DNA from: a virus | Strand: one strand, 5' to 3' | DNA length: 64,000 bases | IMG/VR virus record: IMGVR_UViG_3300042562_001017 | Coordinates: 1-64,000 of that record | Shown here: positions 15,542 to 21,934 of the stretch, in pieces | Layout of the letters: each line of letters begins with the position of its first letter | How positions within the stretch are numbered: the stretch's first letter is position 1 | The notes under the pieces: generated by a model | The model's database searches: none | What the model was told of the DNA's origin: nothing | The model's input: the letters and a program-made list of their open reading frames with translations, nothing else | Made by a program: the position numbers and the translations under genes

Positions 15542-15889
15542 TTAAAAATTAAAAATAATTTCTATAATTTTCTTTTTGTTTTCAGCACGTAATTTTTTAA
15601 TTAGTTTTACTACTATTTCAAACTGGTCATTTTCACTTAAATTTTCTAAAGGTCTTCTAATAGAATTTTTTTGATTATGTAAAGTATACATACCAGAACT
15701 AGTAATTGTAGATAATACAGCATTTGCATTTTTTCTTAAATGATTGTAATATCTACCTTTAACTACATTAAATTTTACATTTAATTCTGCCGAAACTTGT
15801 TCTAAAGCATAAGAAATGTTTGAAGGATACTTACTTATATATTCTAATATAAGATTATCTTCTTCTTTTGTAAGTAACGTTTGTCTCAT
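15542..15889 (-). CDS. Myb/SANT-like DNA-binding protein
   Basis: Residues 5-52 of 115 match the Myb/SANT-type helix pattern of phage regulators: KEEDNLILEYISKYP, then a middle helix, then VKGRYYNHLRKN as a recognition helix. The aromatic spacing is looser than in eukaryotic Myb. A role as transcription regulator or DNA-architecture protein of the early region is likely. The C-terminal helix (residues 83-112) is Lys/Ile-rich and may dimerise. Confidence 0.55.
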   Translation of the reverse strand: MRQTLLTKEEDNLILEYISKYPSNISYALEQVSAELNVKFNVVKGRYYNHLRKNANAVLSTITSSGMYTLHNQKNSIRRPLENLSENDQFEIVVKLIKKLRAENKKKIIEIIFNF

Positions 15890-15928
15890 TATGTTTTTTA
15901 TTTAAAGGTTTTTGTGTGTAAAAATTAA

Positions 15929-15958
15929 AAAAAGCATAGTGGACTACCTATGCTTTTT
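15929..15958 (-). terminator. Intrinsic terminator
   Basis: An 11-bp stem (15929-15939 with 15948-15958, 8-nt loop) is followed on the minus strand by a run of T. It lies upstream of the Myb-like gene, so it ends transcription coming from the 16-17 kb genes or from a short RNA starting after the hairpin at 16028. Confidence 0.8.
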
Positions 15959-16027
15959 CAGACAATTATATTATTTAGATATTCAAACTATTTTTTTAAA
16001 TTGTTTTTTATTTATTTGTTTAATTAA

Positions 16028-16048
16028 AAACTAGTGTCCTTCTAGTTT
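16028..16048 (-). terminator. Probable weaker intrinsic terminator
   Basis: Arms 16028-16034 and 16042-16048 (7 bp, 7-nt loop) are followed on the minus strand by TTAATT and more T. It is directly after the 75-aa membrane protein gene. With the stronger hairpin about 70 nt further on, it forms a tandem pair. Confidence 0.55.
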
Positions 16049-16054
16049 ATCTTT

Positions 16055-16282
16055 CTAATCGTCAAAATATTGACGACCACTAGAAAACCAAACTTCTGCA
16101 TACAAACAAGATATTGTTAATGATGCAAAAGTTGTAATCCATAATAACATTGACTGAACTATTGTATAAAATTTAAATCCTAACATTTGTGGTGAATCAG
16201 CTATTATAGCGATAACAATTGTTATTATAAAAAATAATAAACATATAATTCCAGATATTTTTTTTCTATTTTCTTTTTTCAT
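16055..16282 (-). CDS. Small two-helix membrane protein (75 aa)
   Basis: Two hydrophobic segments, about residues 10-28 and 40-62, are separated by a short polar turn; the N-terminus is basic and the C-terminus ends in acidic residues. It is likely an inner-membrane protein. Small membrane proteins of early phage regions often modify the host envelope or block superinfection, but nothing here shows which. Confidence 0.6.
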   Translation of the reverse strand: MKKENRKKISGIICLLFFIITIVIAIIADSPQMLGFKFYTIVQSMLLWITTFASLTISCLYAEVWFSSGRQYFDD

Positions 16283-16287
16283 TATTT

Positions 16288-16464
16288 TTAAACTATAACA
16301 TTATTTGCACATACTTCTAAACACCAATTCATTAGTTCATCTAACATAGGTGATTCATCTTCTTCATCAAAAGCATCTGTTGTAGCAATACATAGTAAAT
16401 CTGATTGATTTGGATGCATTTTAATTAATTCACTTGTTTTATTTGAAAATTCTGTTACTGTCAT
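16288..16464 (-). CDS. Small acidic hypothetical protein (58 aa)
   Basis: I chose the ATG at 16464, just after the TAA of the upstream gene, rather than a TTG at 16488 that lies inside that gene. The product (MTVTEFSNKT onward) is acidic, with a DEEDESPMLDEL segment and two cysteines near the C-terminus. It is followed closely by the 75-aa membrane protein gene. No family recognised. Confidence 0.5.
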   Translation of the reverse strand: MTVTEFSNKTSELIKMHPNQSDLLCIATTDAFDEEDESPMLDELMNWCLEVCANNVIV

Positions 16465-16465
16465 A

Positions 16466-17095
16466 TTATTTCTTTTTAAATTGTTCAAACCATTTTTTTA
16501 CATTACCATATCCAACCATTGAAGTTTTTCTTGTTTCATATTTCCAAATAAGTTCTAAAACCTCTTCCTCACTATACATTCTCTCTGCTTGCCATTTAGC
16601 ACCAAACCTAACTGCTTTGTTAATGACTATGTCAATCTCTCCATAGCGACTTGCATATTCTTTAGCCACTTCTTCAATTGTTTCTTGTTTAGTTTCTTCT
16701 TTTGTAATGATGATTTTGTATATTGTTGAACCAAAATGTAATTTATAATCTCTAATTTCAACACTCTCACAACTTGAATTCTTAATAAACCATTCTAAAA
16801 AAGTATCATCAATAGCTTGAACACCATATTTGATTAGGTCTTGGTCTATTGTTAGGATGATTTTTTTACTTAAATGAAAAAGTTCATTATCACCTCTTTC
16901 TATTTTAGAAACTTTATTTTTATAAATAATCCAATCTCCATCTTTAATTTCTTCATCAGAAGTGATGTAGATGTTTTGACATTTCCCTTTAGTGAATATT
17001 TTTTGAAGTGTGTATTGATTATTTAATAAAAGTGTATTTTCTTTTAAAAACAACCTACTTGGTTTATCTGTTGGTATTAAATATAAGTTTTTCAT
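16466..17095 (-). CDS. Conserved-type hypothetical protein (209 aa)
   Basis: The N-terminal ~120 residues have a pattern I associate with hypothetical proteins common in Flavobacteria and their phages: a YITSDEEIKDGDWIIY segment, then KIILTIDQDLIKYGVQAIDD and FLEWFIKNSSCESVEI. The role of this family is unknown to me. The C-terminus is helical and Lys-rich. Its presence supports a flavobacterial host. Confidence 0.6.
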   Translation of the reverse strand: MKNLYLIPTDKPSRLFLKENTLLLNNQYTLQKIFTKGKCQNIYITSDEEIKDGDWIIYKNKVSKIERGDNELFHLSKKIILTIDQDLIKYGVQAIDDTFLEWFIKNSSCESVEIRDYKLHFGSTIYKIIITKEETKQETIEEVAKEYASRYGEIDIVINKAVRFGAKWQAERMYSEEEVLELIWKYETRKTSMVGYGNVKKWFEQFKKK

Positions 17096-17097
17096 AA

Positions 17098-17316
17098 TTA
17101 AAAATTTATATGTTTATCATCTCTTAATGCTACAGTCCATCTTATTATAGTCATAACAAACATTCCTATTGTTATAAAAAATAATATTATATAAACAAGA
17201 GTCAAATTTACATTAGATTGACAAAATGTTAATTTATACCAATCTAAAAATGGCATCATAAATAAAGGAAACACTATTAATGTTATAGTGTGAATAATTG
17301 CGATAATGTATTTCAT
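17098..17316 (-). CDS. Small two-helix membrane protein (72 aa)
   Basis: Residues 3-25 and 36-60 are hydrophobic and separated by a short polar loop with a cysteine. The C-terminus is charged. It precedes the 209-aa gene in the same direction by 2 nt. Probably an inner-membrane protein of unknown role. Confidence 0.55.
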   Translation of the reverse strand: MKYIIAIIHTITLIVFPLFMMPFLDWYKLTFCQSNVNLTLVYIILFFITIGMFVMTIIRWTVALRDDKHINF

Positions 17317-17330
17317 GTTTTTGTTTGTTA

Positions 17331-17580
17331 ATTGTTTTTAATTGGTTTGTGTTTAGCACCCTCTTTCTTATTTACCCCAACTAATCGTATAGATAGTTGC
17401 TTATGTTTAAGGATAAGAGTAGGGTTGCTAACCCCTCTGCACTCAGTTGTAATAGATATATAAAAGCCGAGTTTTTACACAACAGATTTTTTACGTGTTC
17501 GTCTATTACAACTGCTCATCCTTGGGAAATGAGAATGGTGCATTAATTAAGCAGTTTTACATCATGCTTAGGATTAGGAG
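17331..17580 (-). other. Non-coding stretch with RNA-like inverted repeats
   Basis: No reading frame is convincing in these 250 bp. There is a perfect 12-bp inverted repeat (17445-17456 with 17502-17513, 45 nt between) and a 5-bp GGGTT/AACCC hairpin at 17422-17434. GC content is higher than in neighbouring genes. It may be a small RNA or a long 5' leader of the membrane-protein transcript. Orientation is inferred from the flanking genes. Confidence 0.45.
17555..17574. repeat. 20-bp direct repeat, copy 1
   Basis: A perfect 20-bp sequence (TTTTACATCATGCTTAGGAT) appears here and again at 18293-18312. This copy lies directly 3' of the 67-aa gene in transcript sense. It marks the edge of a segment holding the 67-aa and NUMOD-like genes. 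Confidence 0.7.
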
Positions 17581-17784
17581 TTATTCTTCTAAAAAATCAA
17601 TTTTAGTTGGTGTACCAGTTAATCTTTTGTAATGAACTTGAGCAACACTTGTTCTAGTTGCTTCTGCCATTGCTTTAACTGCTAGTAATCCAGCTTTTAA
17701 ATCTTCTGATTCAGCGTATTTTTCATGCGCTCTGTTTCCAATTTTAATTAGAGATTCTCTAACTTGTTTAATTTTAGTTGCCAT
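17581..17784 (-). CDS. Small hypothetical protein (67 aa)
   Basis: The protein is helical and mildly basic (MATKIKQVRES onward), with an Ala-rich middle. No motif. It lies 7 nt downstream of the NUMOD-like gene and between two copies of a 20-bp repeat. Confidence 0.5.
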   Translation of the reverse strand: MATKIKQVRESLIKIGNRAHEKYAESEDLKAGLLAVKAMAEATRTSVAQVHYKRLTGTPTKIDFLEE

Positions 17785-17791
17785 TTTTTAT

Positions 17792-18277
17792 TTATTTTAT
17801 TGAATAAATTGAAATATTGTGAGTTTTAGCTAATTGTCTTTTAAATAATATAATATTTTTAAATTCTTGATGTAATTCAGGTGTTATATATTTAACTGGT
17901 ATTTTTAATAAAGTAGATACATAAGATTTAGTTATATTAATTTTTATTTTTTTTTGGTCTTTTTGATGTCTATTTGTTTGACATTTTAAACAAAGTTCAT
18001 TTTTTGAAATTGTAATATTAGTATCACAATATTTACATTTAATATTGTTAAAATGTTCAATCAATAATTTTTTAATTTTAATTGTTTTATTTTTATTATT
18101 AATTCTAAGAATAACTTGTTTACAGTTTTTACTACTTTTACTTTCTTTAAGTATTTTATTTTTATAAATAATACTATAAACACCATGAACTTTTAAATGT
18201 CTATAATGACTAATTACAACTCCATCTTCTCTAATAGAGTATTGTTGGTTAGTTCCTTCAATGAATTTAGTTTCCAT
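17792..18277 (-). CDS. NUMOD4-like / HNH-associated protein with zinc ribbon
   Basis: Residues 12-70 of 161 (YSIREDGVVISHYRHLKVHG, later ILRINNKNKTIKIKKLLIEHF) resemble the NUMOD4-type repeat of homing endonucleases. Four cysteines at about 80-98 (CKYC and CLKC) form a zinc ribbon. The C-terminal part (ITPELHQEFKNIILFKRQL) is like tails of phage HNH-family proteins. No complete HNH catalytic site is visible, so it may be a degenerate or DNA-binding-only relative. It sits between two 20-bp direct repeats, which fits mobility. Confidence 0.55.
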   Translation of the reverse strand: METKFIEGTNQQYSIREDGVVISHYRHLKVHGVYSIIYKNKILKESKSSKNCKQVILRINNKNKTIKIKKLLIEHFNNIKCKYCDTNITISKNELCLKCQTNRHQKDQKKIKINITKSYVSTLLKIPVKYITPELHQEFKNIILFKRQLAKTHNISIYSIK

Positions 18278-18292
18278 AATTTTAAAAAGCCT

Positions 18293-18312
18293 TTTTACAT
18301 CATGCTTAGGAT
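18293..18312. repeat. 20-bp direct repeat, copy 2
   Basis: This is identical to 17555-17574. It lies about 15 bp upstream of the NUMOD-like start (on the minus strand), so the two copies bracket a ~720-bp segment with the 67-aa and NUMOD-like genes. Confidence 0.7.
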
Positions 18313-18318
18313 GTTGTT

Positions 18319-18441
18319 TTACATGAGATACGTAATTTTGTTTTCTTTCTTAGTTTTATCAGCTTTGTTGTTTGATTCAACATAGTTGCAAAACATACTA
18401 GTTAAGATAGCTATGCAGGTTAAGGTTAGTAGTGATGTCAT
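18319..18441 (-). CDS. Very small membrane or secreted peptide (40 aa)
   Basis: An ATG at 18441, overlapping the stop of the 58-aa gene by ATGA, opens a 40-codon frame. The N-terminal ~18 residues (MTSLLTLTCIAILTSMFC) are hydrophobic and end at a cysteine, like a short signal or lipoprotein sequence. The rest is Lys-rich. The coupled start supports it; function unknown. Confidence 0.45.
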   Translation of the reverse strand: MTSLLTLTCIAILTSMFCNYVESNNKADKTKKENKITYLM

Positions 18442-18614
18442 TTTTTATTATTTTCTTGAATGAATAAAAATATACTAGTTGTCATACATAATATTGAACC
18501 AAATGAGAAGAACAATAGACTTTGATTGTCTATGTTGTCAATAAATGGAGTAATTATGAGCATTAATGTGCTAATAATTGCCATGATGAAGAATAAATCT
18601 GCTTTGTTTTTCAT
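18438..18614 (-). CDS. Very small two-helix membrane protein (58 aa)
   Basis: An ATG at 18614 opens a 58-codon frame with hydrophobic segments at about residues 7-24 and 33-52 and charged ends. It overlaps the next peptide gene by ATGA. Small membrane proteins recur in this early region. Role unknown. Confidence 0.5.
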   Translation of the reverse strand: MKNKADLFFIMAIISTLMLIITPFIDNIDNQSLLFFSFGSILCMTTSIFLFIQENNKK

Positions 18615-18895
18615 GATGTTAATGTTTTGTTGGAAATGTGTGGTTTATGTGAGGTAATTGTAGTGGGAAGTGTTATATAAATATAGCGTAGTTATATGTT
18701 GATACTTGGGGAAACAACCTAAAAGTAGGCTTGGTTGTCTCCCAATCAAATATCTAGTGTACACTTCACACAGTATCAGTTAGTTAAGTCACATGACTTG
18801 AAGGGTTACTTTAAGTAAATATGCTTATAAAGTATTGATTATCAGTTAATGATTATCAGGTAATTATGTATAATGACAAGGGTATGCTAAAATAA
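18615..18895. other. Non-coding gap with nested inverted repeats and a tandem repeat
   Basis: No gene seen in these 281 bp. TGATAC at 18700-18705 pairs with GTATCA at 18773-18778 around a longer imperfect pairing (TTGGGGAAACAACC against GGTTGTCTCCCAA), giving a nested RNA-like fold. At 18836-18863 a 14-bp unit beginning TGATTATCAG is repeated twice in tandem. The stretch may hold a leader RNA and promoter for the genes at 18.6 kb and below. Confidence 0.45.
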
Positions 18896-18911
18896 AGAGC
18901 CCGAAGGCTCT
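18896..18911 (-). terminator. Intrinsic terminator with UUCG loop
   Basis: On the minus strand AGAGCC, a TTCG loop, and GGCTCT form a short, very stable hairpin followed by TTATTTTA. It lies 4 nt after the stop of the first minus-strand gene, isolating it from the rest of the block. Confidence 0.8.
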
Positions 18912-18915
18912 ATTA

Positions 18916-19212
18916 TTAAAATCCGAAATCATCGGCAGTAGCTGTTTCAGCACCAACCAAATGGCTCATAGCAATGATAACTCCGTCTGCTGTCTTAGTA
19001 GCAGTAGTAAGGTATTCGTTACCTACTACCATTCCGTAAGCGAAGTTATTATCATAGACGATAGCTTGTCTAGTGATTAACTCACCATTAATGTTTGGAA
19101 ATTCAACGCTTGCGTTACGAAACATTGTACCGTTAACGTTAGGCTTAGCATTAGCACTAATGCTAATTAATTTTGCAACGAATTGCTTTTGTGTGTCGTT
19201 TAAAGTTTTCAT
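18916..19212 (-). CDS. First minus-strand gene, hypothetical (98 aa)
   Basis: The protein is strand-rich and ends in an acidic, aromatic tip (TADDFGF), similar in style to the tail of single-strand-binding proteins. Codons are more optimised than in most early genes, and it has its own promoter region and terminator, so it is probably abundant soon after infection. No family recognised. Confidence 0.6.
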   Translation of the reverse strand: MKTLNDTQKQFVAKLISISANAKPNVNGTMFRNASVEFPNINGELITRQAIVYDNNFAYGMVVGNEYLTTATKTADGVIIAMSHLVGAETATADDFGF

Positions 19213-19334
19213 ATGTGTGATAGCGGGGTTAATAGTTCCGCAAAACTGACGGGGGTGTTAATTGTTACCTGCAACACGCTCTCATACCCTTACCAATTTT
19301 TTTATATAGTTTTTAGGTAGGGGGATATGGAAAT

Positions 19335-19365
19335 AAAACCTATTTTATATTCAATTTTTAACAAG
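19335..19365 (-). promoter_or_regulatory. Candidate leftward promoter
   Basis: On the minus strand CTTG (19365-19362), 19 bp, then TAGGTTTT (19342-19335) resembles the Bacteroidota TTG-(19-21)-TAnnTTTG promoter, with the last G replaced by T. It is ~120 bp upstream of the first leftward gene, leaving a long leader. Confidence 0.4.
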
Positions 19366-19454
19366 TCGAAAAAAAAATTAAAAAAAAATTTTACAAAATA
19401 TAACCTCTTGACTTTACATATTATTAAAAGAGTTTAATTTTTGCAACATTGCGC

Positions 19455-19471
19455 TATGTTCTAAGAACATA
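19455..19471. promoter_or_regulatory. 17-bp palindrome, possible operator or RNA hairpin
   Basis: TATGTTCT and AGAACATA flank one central base as a perfect inverted repeat. The pairing can be extended outward to CGCT/AGCG with small bulges. It lies between the two divergent promoter candidates. Confidence 0.5.
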
Positions 19472-19561
19472 AAGCGGCCTTAATATACTTAAGAAGGGAA
19501 TAGCTGGAAACCCTTGGTACTGCTACATACCCAGTTCATGATTTATGAACTCGTAGTTTTC

Positions 19562-19656
19562 ATTTCAGTTACTTTTTAAATAAAATGAACTAAAAAATAA
19601 ATAAAGTACTTGTTTTATATATAATAATGATATAATTTTGAACCAGTAACTGAAAT
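19562..19656. repeat. 12-bp inverted repeat framing the rightward promoter
   Basis: ATTTCAGTTACT at 19562-19573 is the exact reverse complement of AGTAACTGAAAT at 19645-19656. The right arm ends on the base before the ATG of the first rightward gene. The two arms bracket the promoter, which suits a repressor-loop operator or a leader hairpin. Confidence 0.65.
19609..19640 (+). promoter_or_regulatory. Rightward Bacteroidota-type promoter
   Basis: CTTG at 19609-19612, a 20-bp spacer and TAATTTTG at 19633-19640 fit the consensus TTG-N(19-21)-TAnnTTTG very well. It is 17 bp before the ATG of the RepL-like gene and inside the 12-bp inverted repeat. Confidence 0.65.
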
Positions 19657-20118
19657 ATGAACAAGAAATTAAATGATTTTGAATCTTATAGTGAGAATCC
19701 TTCTAAAGTATTAAAAGAAGATATTAAGACTTTGCATTATATTAGTAAAGGTAAGGTAGTTTACTTTGTAGATGAGAATGGGGAGCAAAAGCAATATCAA
19801 GAATTAGGAGAAGAGGTACATAAAACTATAGATACTAAAGAGTATAGGAAGGTATTTGTTGAAGATTTACAAAATCTTAAAGATTTATCTACTGCTGGAC
19901 TTAAGGTGTTATGTTATGTATTAAAAAACTTAGGTGTTAAAAGAGATGAGGTAAATATTGATATTATTGAGTGTATGACTTTTACAGGTTATAAGAGTAA
20001 AGTTAATATTTATATAGGTATAGTAGAGTTATTAGATAAAAAATTAATTTTTAGAAAAGTAGGTTCAGGTAATTATTTTATTAATGTAAATTCTTATTAT
20101 AATGGTAGCAGACAATAA
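19657..20118 (+). CDS. RepL-like winged-helix protein
   Basis: The C-terminal half of this 153-residue protein follows the RepL/plasmid-initiator winged-helix pattern: LSTAGLKVLCYVLKNL, then a DIIECMTFTGYKSKVNIYIG recognition helix, VELLDKKLIFRK, and an NYFINVNSYYNGSRQ ending. RepL proteins start plasmid replication, and relatives in phages may act as regulators. As first rightward gene behind a promoter framed by an inverted repeat, it may bind that repeat and control the block. Confidence 0.65.
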   Translation: MNKKLNDFESYSENPSKVLKEDIKTLHYISKGKVVYFVDENGEQKQYQELGEEVHKTIDTKEYRKVFVEDLQNLKDLSTAGLKVLCYVLKNLGVKRDEVNIDIIECMTFTGYKSKVNIYIGIVELLDKKLIFRKVGSGNYFINVNSYYNGSRQ

Positions 20119-20452
20119 CTTAGAAATTGTAGATGGAAAAGTAATAAATACTCTTACTGGAGAAATAGTTAGTGATTACTCTTATTATATAGATGCAGAT
20201 GGAATCATTACATATAGAAATAAAAGAAAGTATGTTAGGAATCATGATGTTAATATAGAAAAGTTTATTGTTAAAGAGTATAATAAAATTGTAGAACATG
20301 GTCATAAGAAAGGAGCTTTATATTTTAGAACTTTAGATTATGTTAAAGGTACTGGTAATCATATGACTAAAAGAATATTAGAAAAAATAGCTAATCTTTG
20401 TGAGTATAATGAGTATTGGGTAAAGTATAAATGTGAGGAATTCGGAATCTAA
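20102..20452 (+). CDS. Hypothetical protein (116 aa)
   Basis: The N-terminal half contains repeated strand-turn units (EIVDGKVINTLTGEIV, then YYIDADGIITYRNK). The C-terminal half is helical and ends with two cysteine-containing segments. It overlaps the RepL-like gene by 17 nt and is probably co-expressed. No family recognised. Confidence 0.55.
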   Translation: MVADNNLEIVDGKVINTLTGEIVSDYSYYIDADGIITYRNKRKYVRNHDVNIEKFIVKEYNKIVEHGHKKGALYFRTLDYVKGTGNHMTKRILEKIANLCEYNEYWVKYKCEEFGI

Positions 20453-20453
20453 T

Positions 20454-20552
20454 ATGGAAGAGATTCTCAAATTAGCATCATTATTACTTTTAGAAGAAGT
20501 AGAATACGAAATAGTAATTGGAGAAGATAATATAAGTATAGAAATAAAATGA
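20454..20552 (+). CDS. Very small acidic protein (32 aa)
   Basis: ATG at 20454, one base after the preceding stop, opens a 32-codon frame (MEEILKLASLLLLEEVEYEI onward) whose TGA overlaps the next ATG. It is acidic and Leu-rich. The tight overlaps support it. Confidence 0.45.
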   Translation: MEEILKLASLLLLEEVEYEIVIGEDNISIEIK

Positions 20553-20725
20553 AAAAAGATTTACAAGATTGGTTTTTAAGCCAAAGATGGTTATGGAGAA
20601 AGTTTTATAATCATTATGACAACAGATGGACATACGAACATTTGATTATTAGAGGTTGTGTTATTAAATGTAATGACCCAGACTTAACAATAGAACAGAT
20701 TAAAGAATTCATGTATATAAAATAA
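20549..20725 (+). CDS. Small hypothetical protein (58 aa)
   Basis: ATG at 20549 overlaps the preceding stop by ATGA. The product is Trp- and Tyr-rich (LQDWFLSQRWLWRKFYNHYD) with two cysteines. No motif recognised. The frame fills the gap up to the GroES-like gene 7 nt downstream. Confidence 0.5.
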   Translation: MKKDLQDWFLSQRWLWRKFYNHYDNRWTYEHLIIRGCVIKCNDPDLTIEQIKEFMYIK

Positions 20726-20732
20726 AACAAAA

Positions 20733-21125
20733 ATGAAAGAAGTAAAAGGAAAATTAGGAGTAGCATCAGATGGTACACTAATCGAAACGAATCAGCTAGA
20801 CATTACAAAGATTGATAAACTAGCTAAGTTAAATGGAAAAGTTACTGAAGGACGTATTGTACTTCAACCACTTCCTCAAAAAGAAAAAACTATTGGAGGT
20901 ATTATATTACCAACAGTATTAGGAGAGTTTAGATGTGCAGTAATTCTTTCACATTCTAGTTCTGAATATCTTAGAGGAGATGTAGTAGCACTTAAGTTAA
21001 GTGATTTTCCTGGAGGAATGCCTCCTCAAGTTGATTTCTTAGAAGGAAATCCTTGTGTAATTCTTTTTGAATCTTTTATATGGTATAAGTATGCTTATAG
21101 AATCGAAGATGAGCAAGCAGTATAG
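20733..21125 (+). CDS. GroES-like (Cpn10-fold) protein
   Basis: Residues 40-100 of 130 follow the co-chaperonin pattern: GRIVLQPLPQKEKTIGGIIL, a proline, then strands and a GDVVALK segment. This mirrors the RVLVKPLP..KTKGGIILP start of GroES. Phage GroES analogues such as T4 gp31 work with host GroEL to fold large capsid proteins. The mobile-loop region appears short, so direct GroEL binding is uncertain. It precedes virion genes, which fits a capsid-folding role. Confidence 0.6.
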   Translation: MKEVKGKLGVASDGTLIETNQLDITKIDKLAKLNGKVTEGRIVLQPLPQKEKTIGGIILPTVLGEFRCAVILSHSSSEYLRGDVVALKLSDFPGGMPPQVDFLEGNPCVILFESFIWYKYAYRIEDEQAV

Positions 21126-21291
21126 AGATAAAGCATTAGAAGAAGGTCTAGCTATTGAAGTTAGACCTAACTTCTTAATGTTTAATGTCTTAGATAATGC
21201 TAGATTATCTTTTGAAACATATGAAGAATATAAATTCAGACAAAAAGTTACTAAAAGAACAAGCAAAAAGTATTTAAATCCTAAAAATTAA
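21109..21291 (+). CDS. Small basic hypothetical protein (60 aa)
   Basis: I chose ATG at 21109 over a TTG at 21067, because the latter lies well inside the GroES-like gene. The product (MSKQYRDKALEEG onward) is basic with a Lys-rich C-terminus. It overlaps the GroES-like gene by 17 nt. Function unknown. Confidence 0.5.
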   Translation: MSKQYRDKALEEGLAIEVRPNFLMFNVLDNARLSFETYEEYKFRQKVTKRTSKKYLNPKN

Positions 21292-21293
21292 AT

Positions 21294-21301
21294 TATCTTT
21301 G
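21294..21301 (+). promoter_or_regulatory. Candidate late promoter -7 box (TATCTTTG)
   Basis: TATCTTTG lies 5 bp before the ATG at 21307 and matches the Bacteroidota TAnnTTTG box. The -33 TTG is not obvious. The same box recurs before several other structural genes. With so short a leader the transcript would be nearly leaderless. Confidence 0.4.
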
Positions 21302-21306
21302 TCAAC

Positions 21307-21933
21307 ATGAATGAATTGTTTACAGTTAATTATGCGTTATTTTATGAAGGTTGGAAATATGCTAAAAACATAGCTCCTTATAATGTATATCAACTTGACC
21401 AATTTATTATTAGAGTTAGAAGAAATGATTTTTATTTAGTTTTATTTATTTATAATGGATGTCAAGAGTTAGTTTTTTGTGGTAGAATATATACTATTCG
21501 TGATTACAAAATGAAAATTAAAAGACATTTAAATAAATGGAAATGTAAACTAACTACTACTGTAACTCCTACTCCTCCTACTCAAGGATTAGTTATAAGT
21601 AATAATGATTATACTAATAGTTTTTTATTAGGAAGTACAGTTAATGACTTGGTTACTAATACTTTTAATGAAGATTTTACTTTTATTAGTAATATTAGTA
21701 TTAGCGGATTAACTTTAGTTAAGTCTGGTACTGAAATAAGAATTAGTGGAACACCTGATACACTTGAAATTTATAACCAAACTGTTTTAGTACAAGGAAA
21801 CATAACAGGAGTCATATTAAGTATAGCAATTAATGTAACTGTTTATGAATTAAATCCTGAATCTTATATTTTACTAGAAGATGGTAATAAAATACTTTTA
21901 GAAGACAATGTTAACTTTATAATAATAGAATAA
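21307..21933 (+). CDS. Probable virion protein with Ig-like C-terminal region
   Basis: Residues 1-85 of 208 are aromatic and basic; a PTPPTQ linker at about 89-94 leads to a strand-rich segment (95-180) with the rhythm of an Ig-like domain. It ends in two short repeats, ILLEDGNKILLEDNVNF. Similar modular proteins are surface or tail appendages of Bacteroidota phages. Exact role unknown. Confidence 0.5.
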   Translation: MNELFTVNYALFYEGWKYAKNIAPYNVYQLDQFIIRVRRNDFYLVLFIYNGCQELVFCGRIYTIRDYKMKIKRHLNKWKCKLTTTVTPTPPTQGLVISNNDYTNSFLLGSTVNDLVTNTFNEDFTFISNISISGLTLVKSGTEIRISGTPDTLEIYNQTVLVQGNITGVILSIAINVTVYELNPESYILLEDGNKILLEDNVNFIIIE

Positions 21934-21934
21934 A

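Larger units (their letters stand above)
19213..19656. other. Divergent regulatory gap between the two gene blocks
   Basis: This ~445-bp gap separates leftward early/replication genes from rightward virion genes. It contains promoter candidates in both directions, a 17-bp palindrome (19455-19471), a 7-bp hairpin at 19533-19551, a long A-tract region at 19370-19395 and a 12-bp inverted repeat around the rightward promoter. It is the natural place for the transcription switch and possibly an origin, but no DnaA-box array is obvious. Confidence 0.6.

Noticed and set aside
15959-16027. Small RNA between two terminators
   Set aside because: The two hairpins are close together, but the 69 bp between them show no promoter or further structure.
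17331-19656. CRISPR array or iteron array in the repeat-bearing gaps
   Set aside because: Repeats come only in pairs, with unequal spacing and no spacer-like series.
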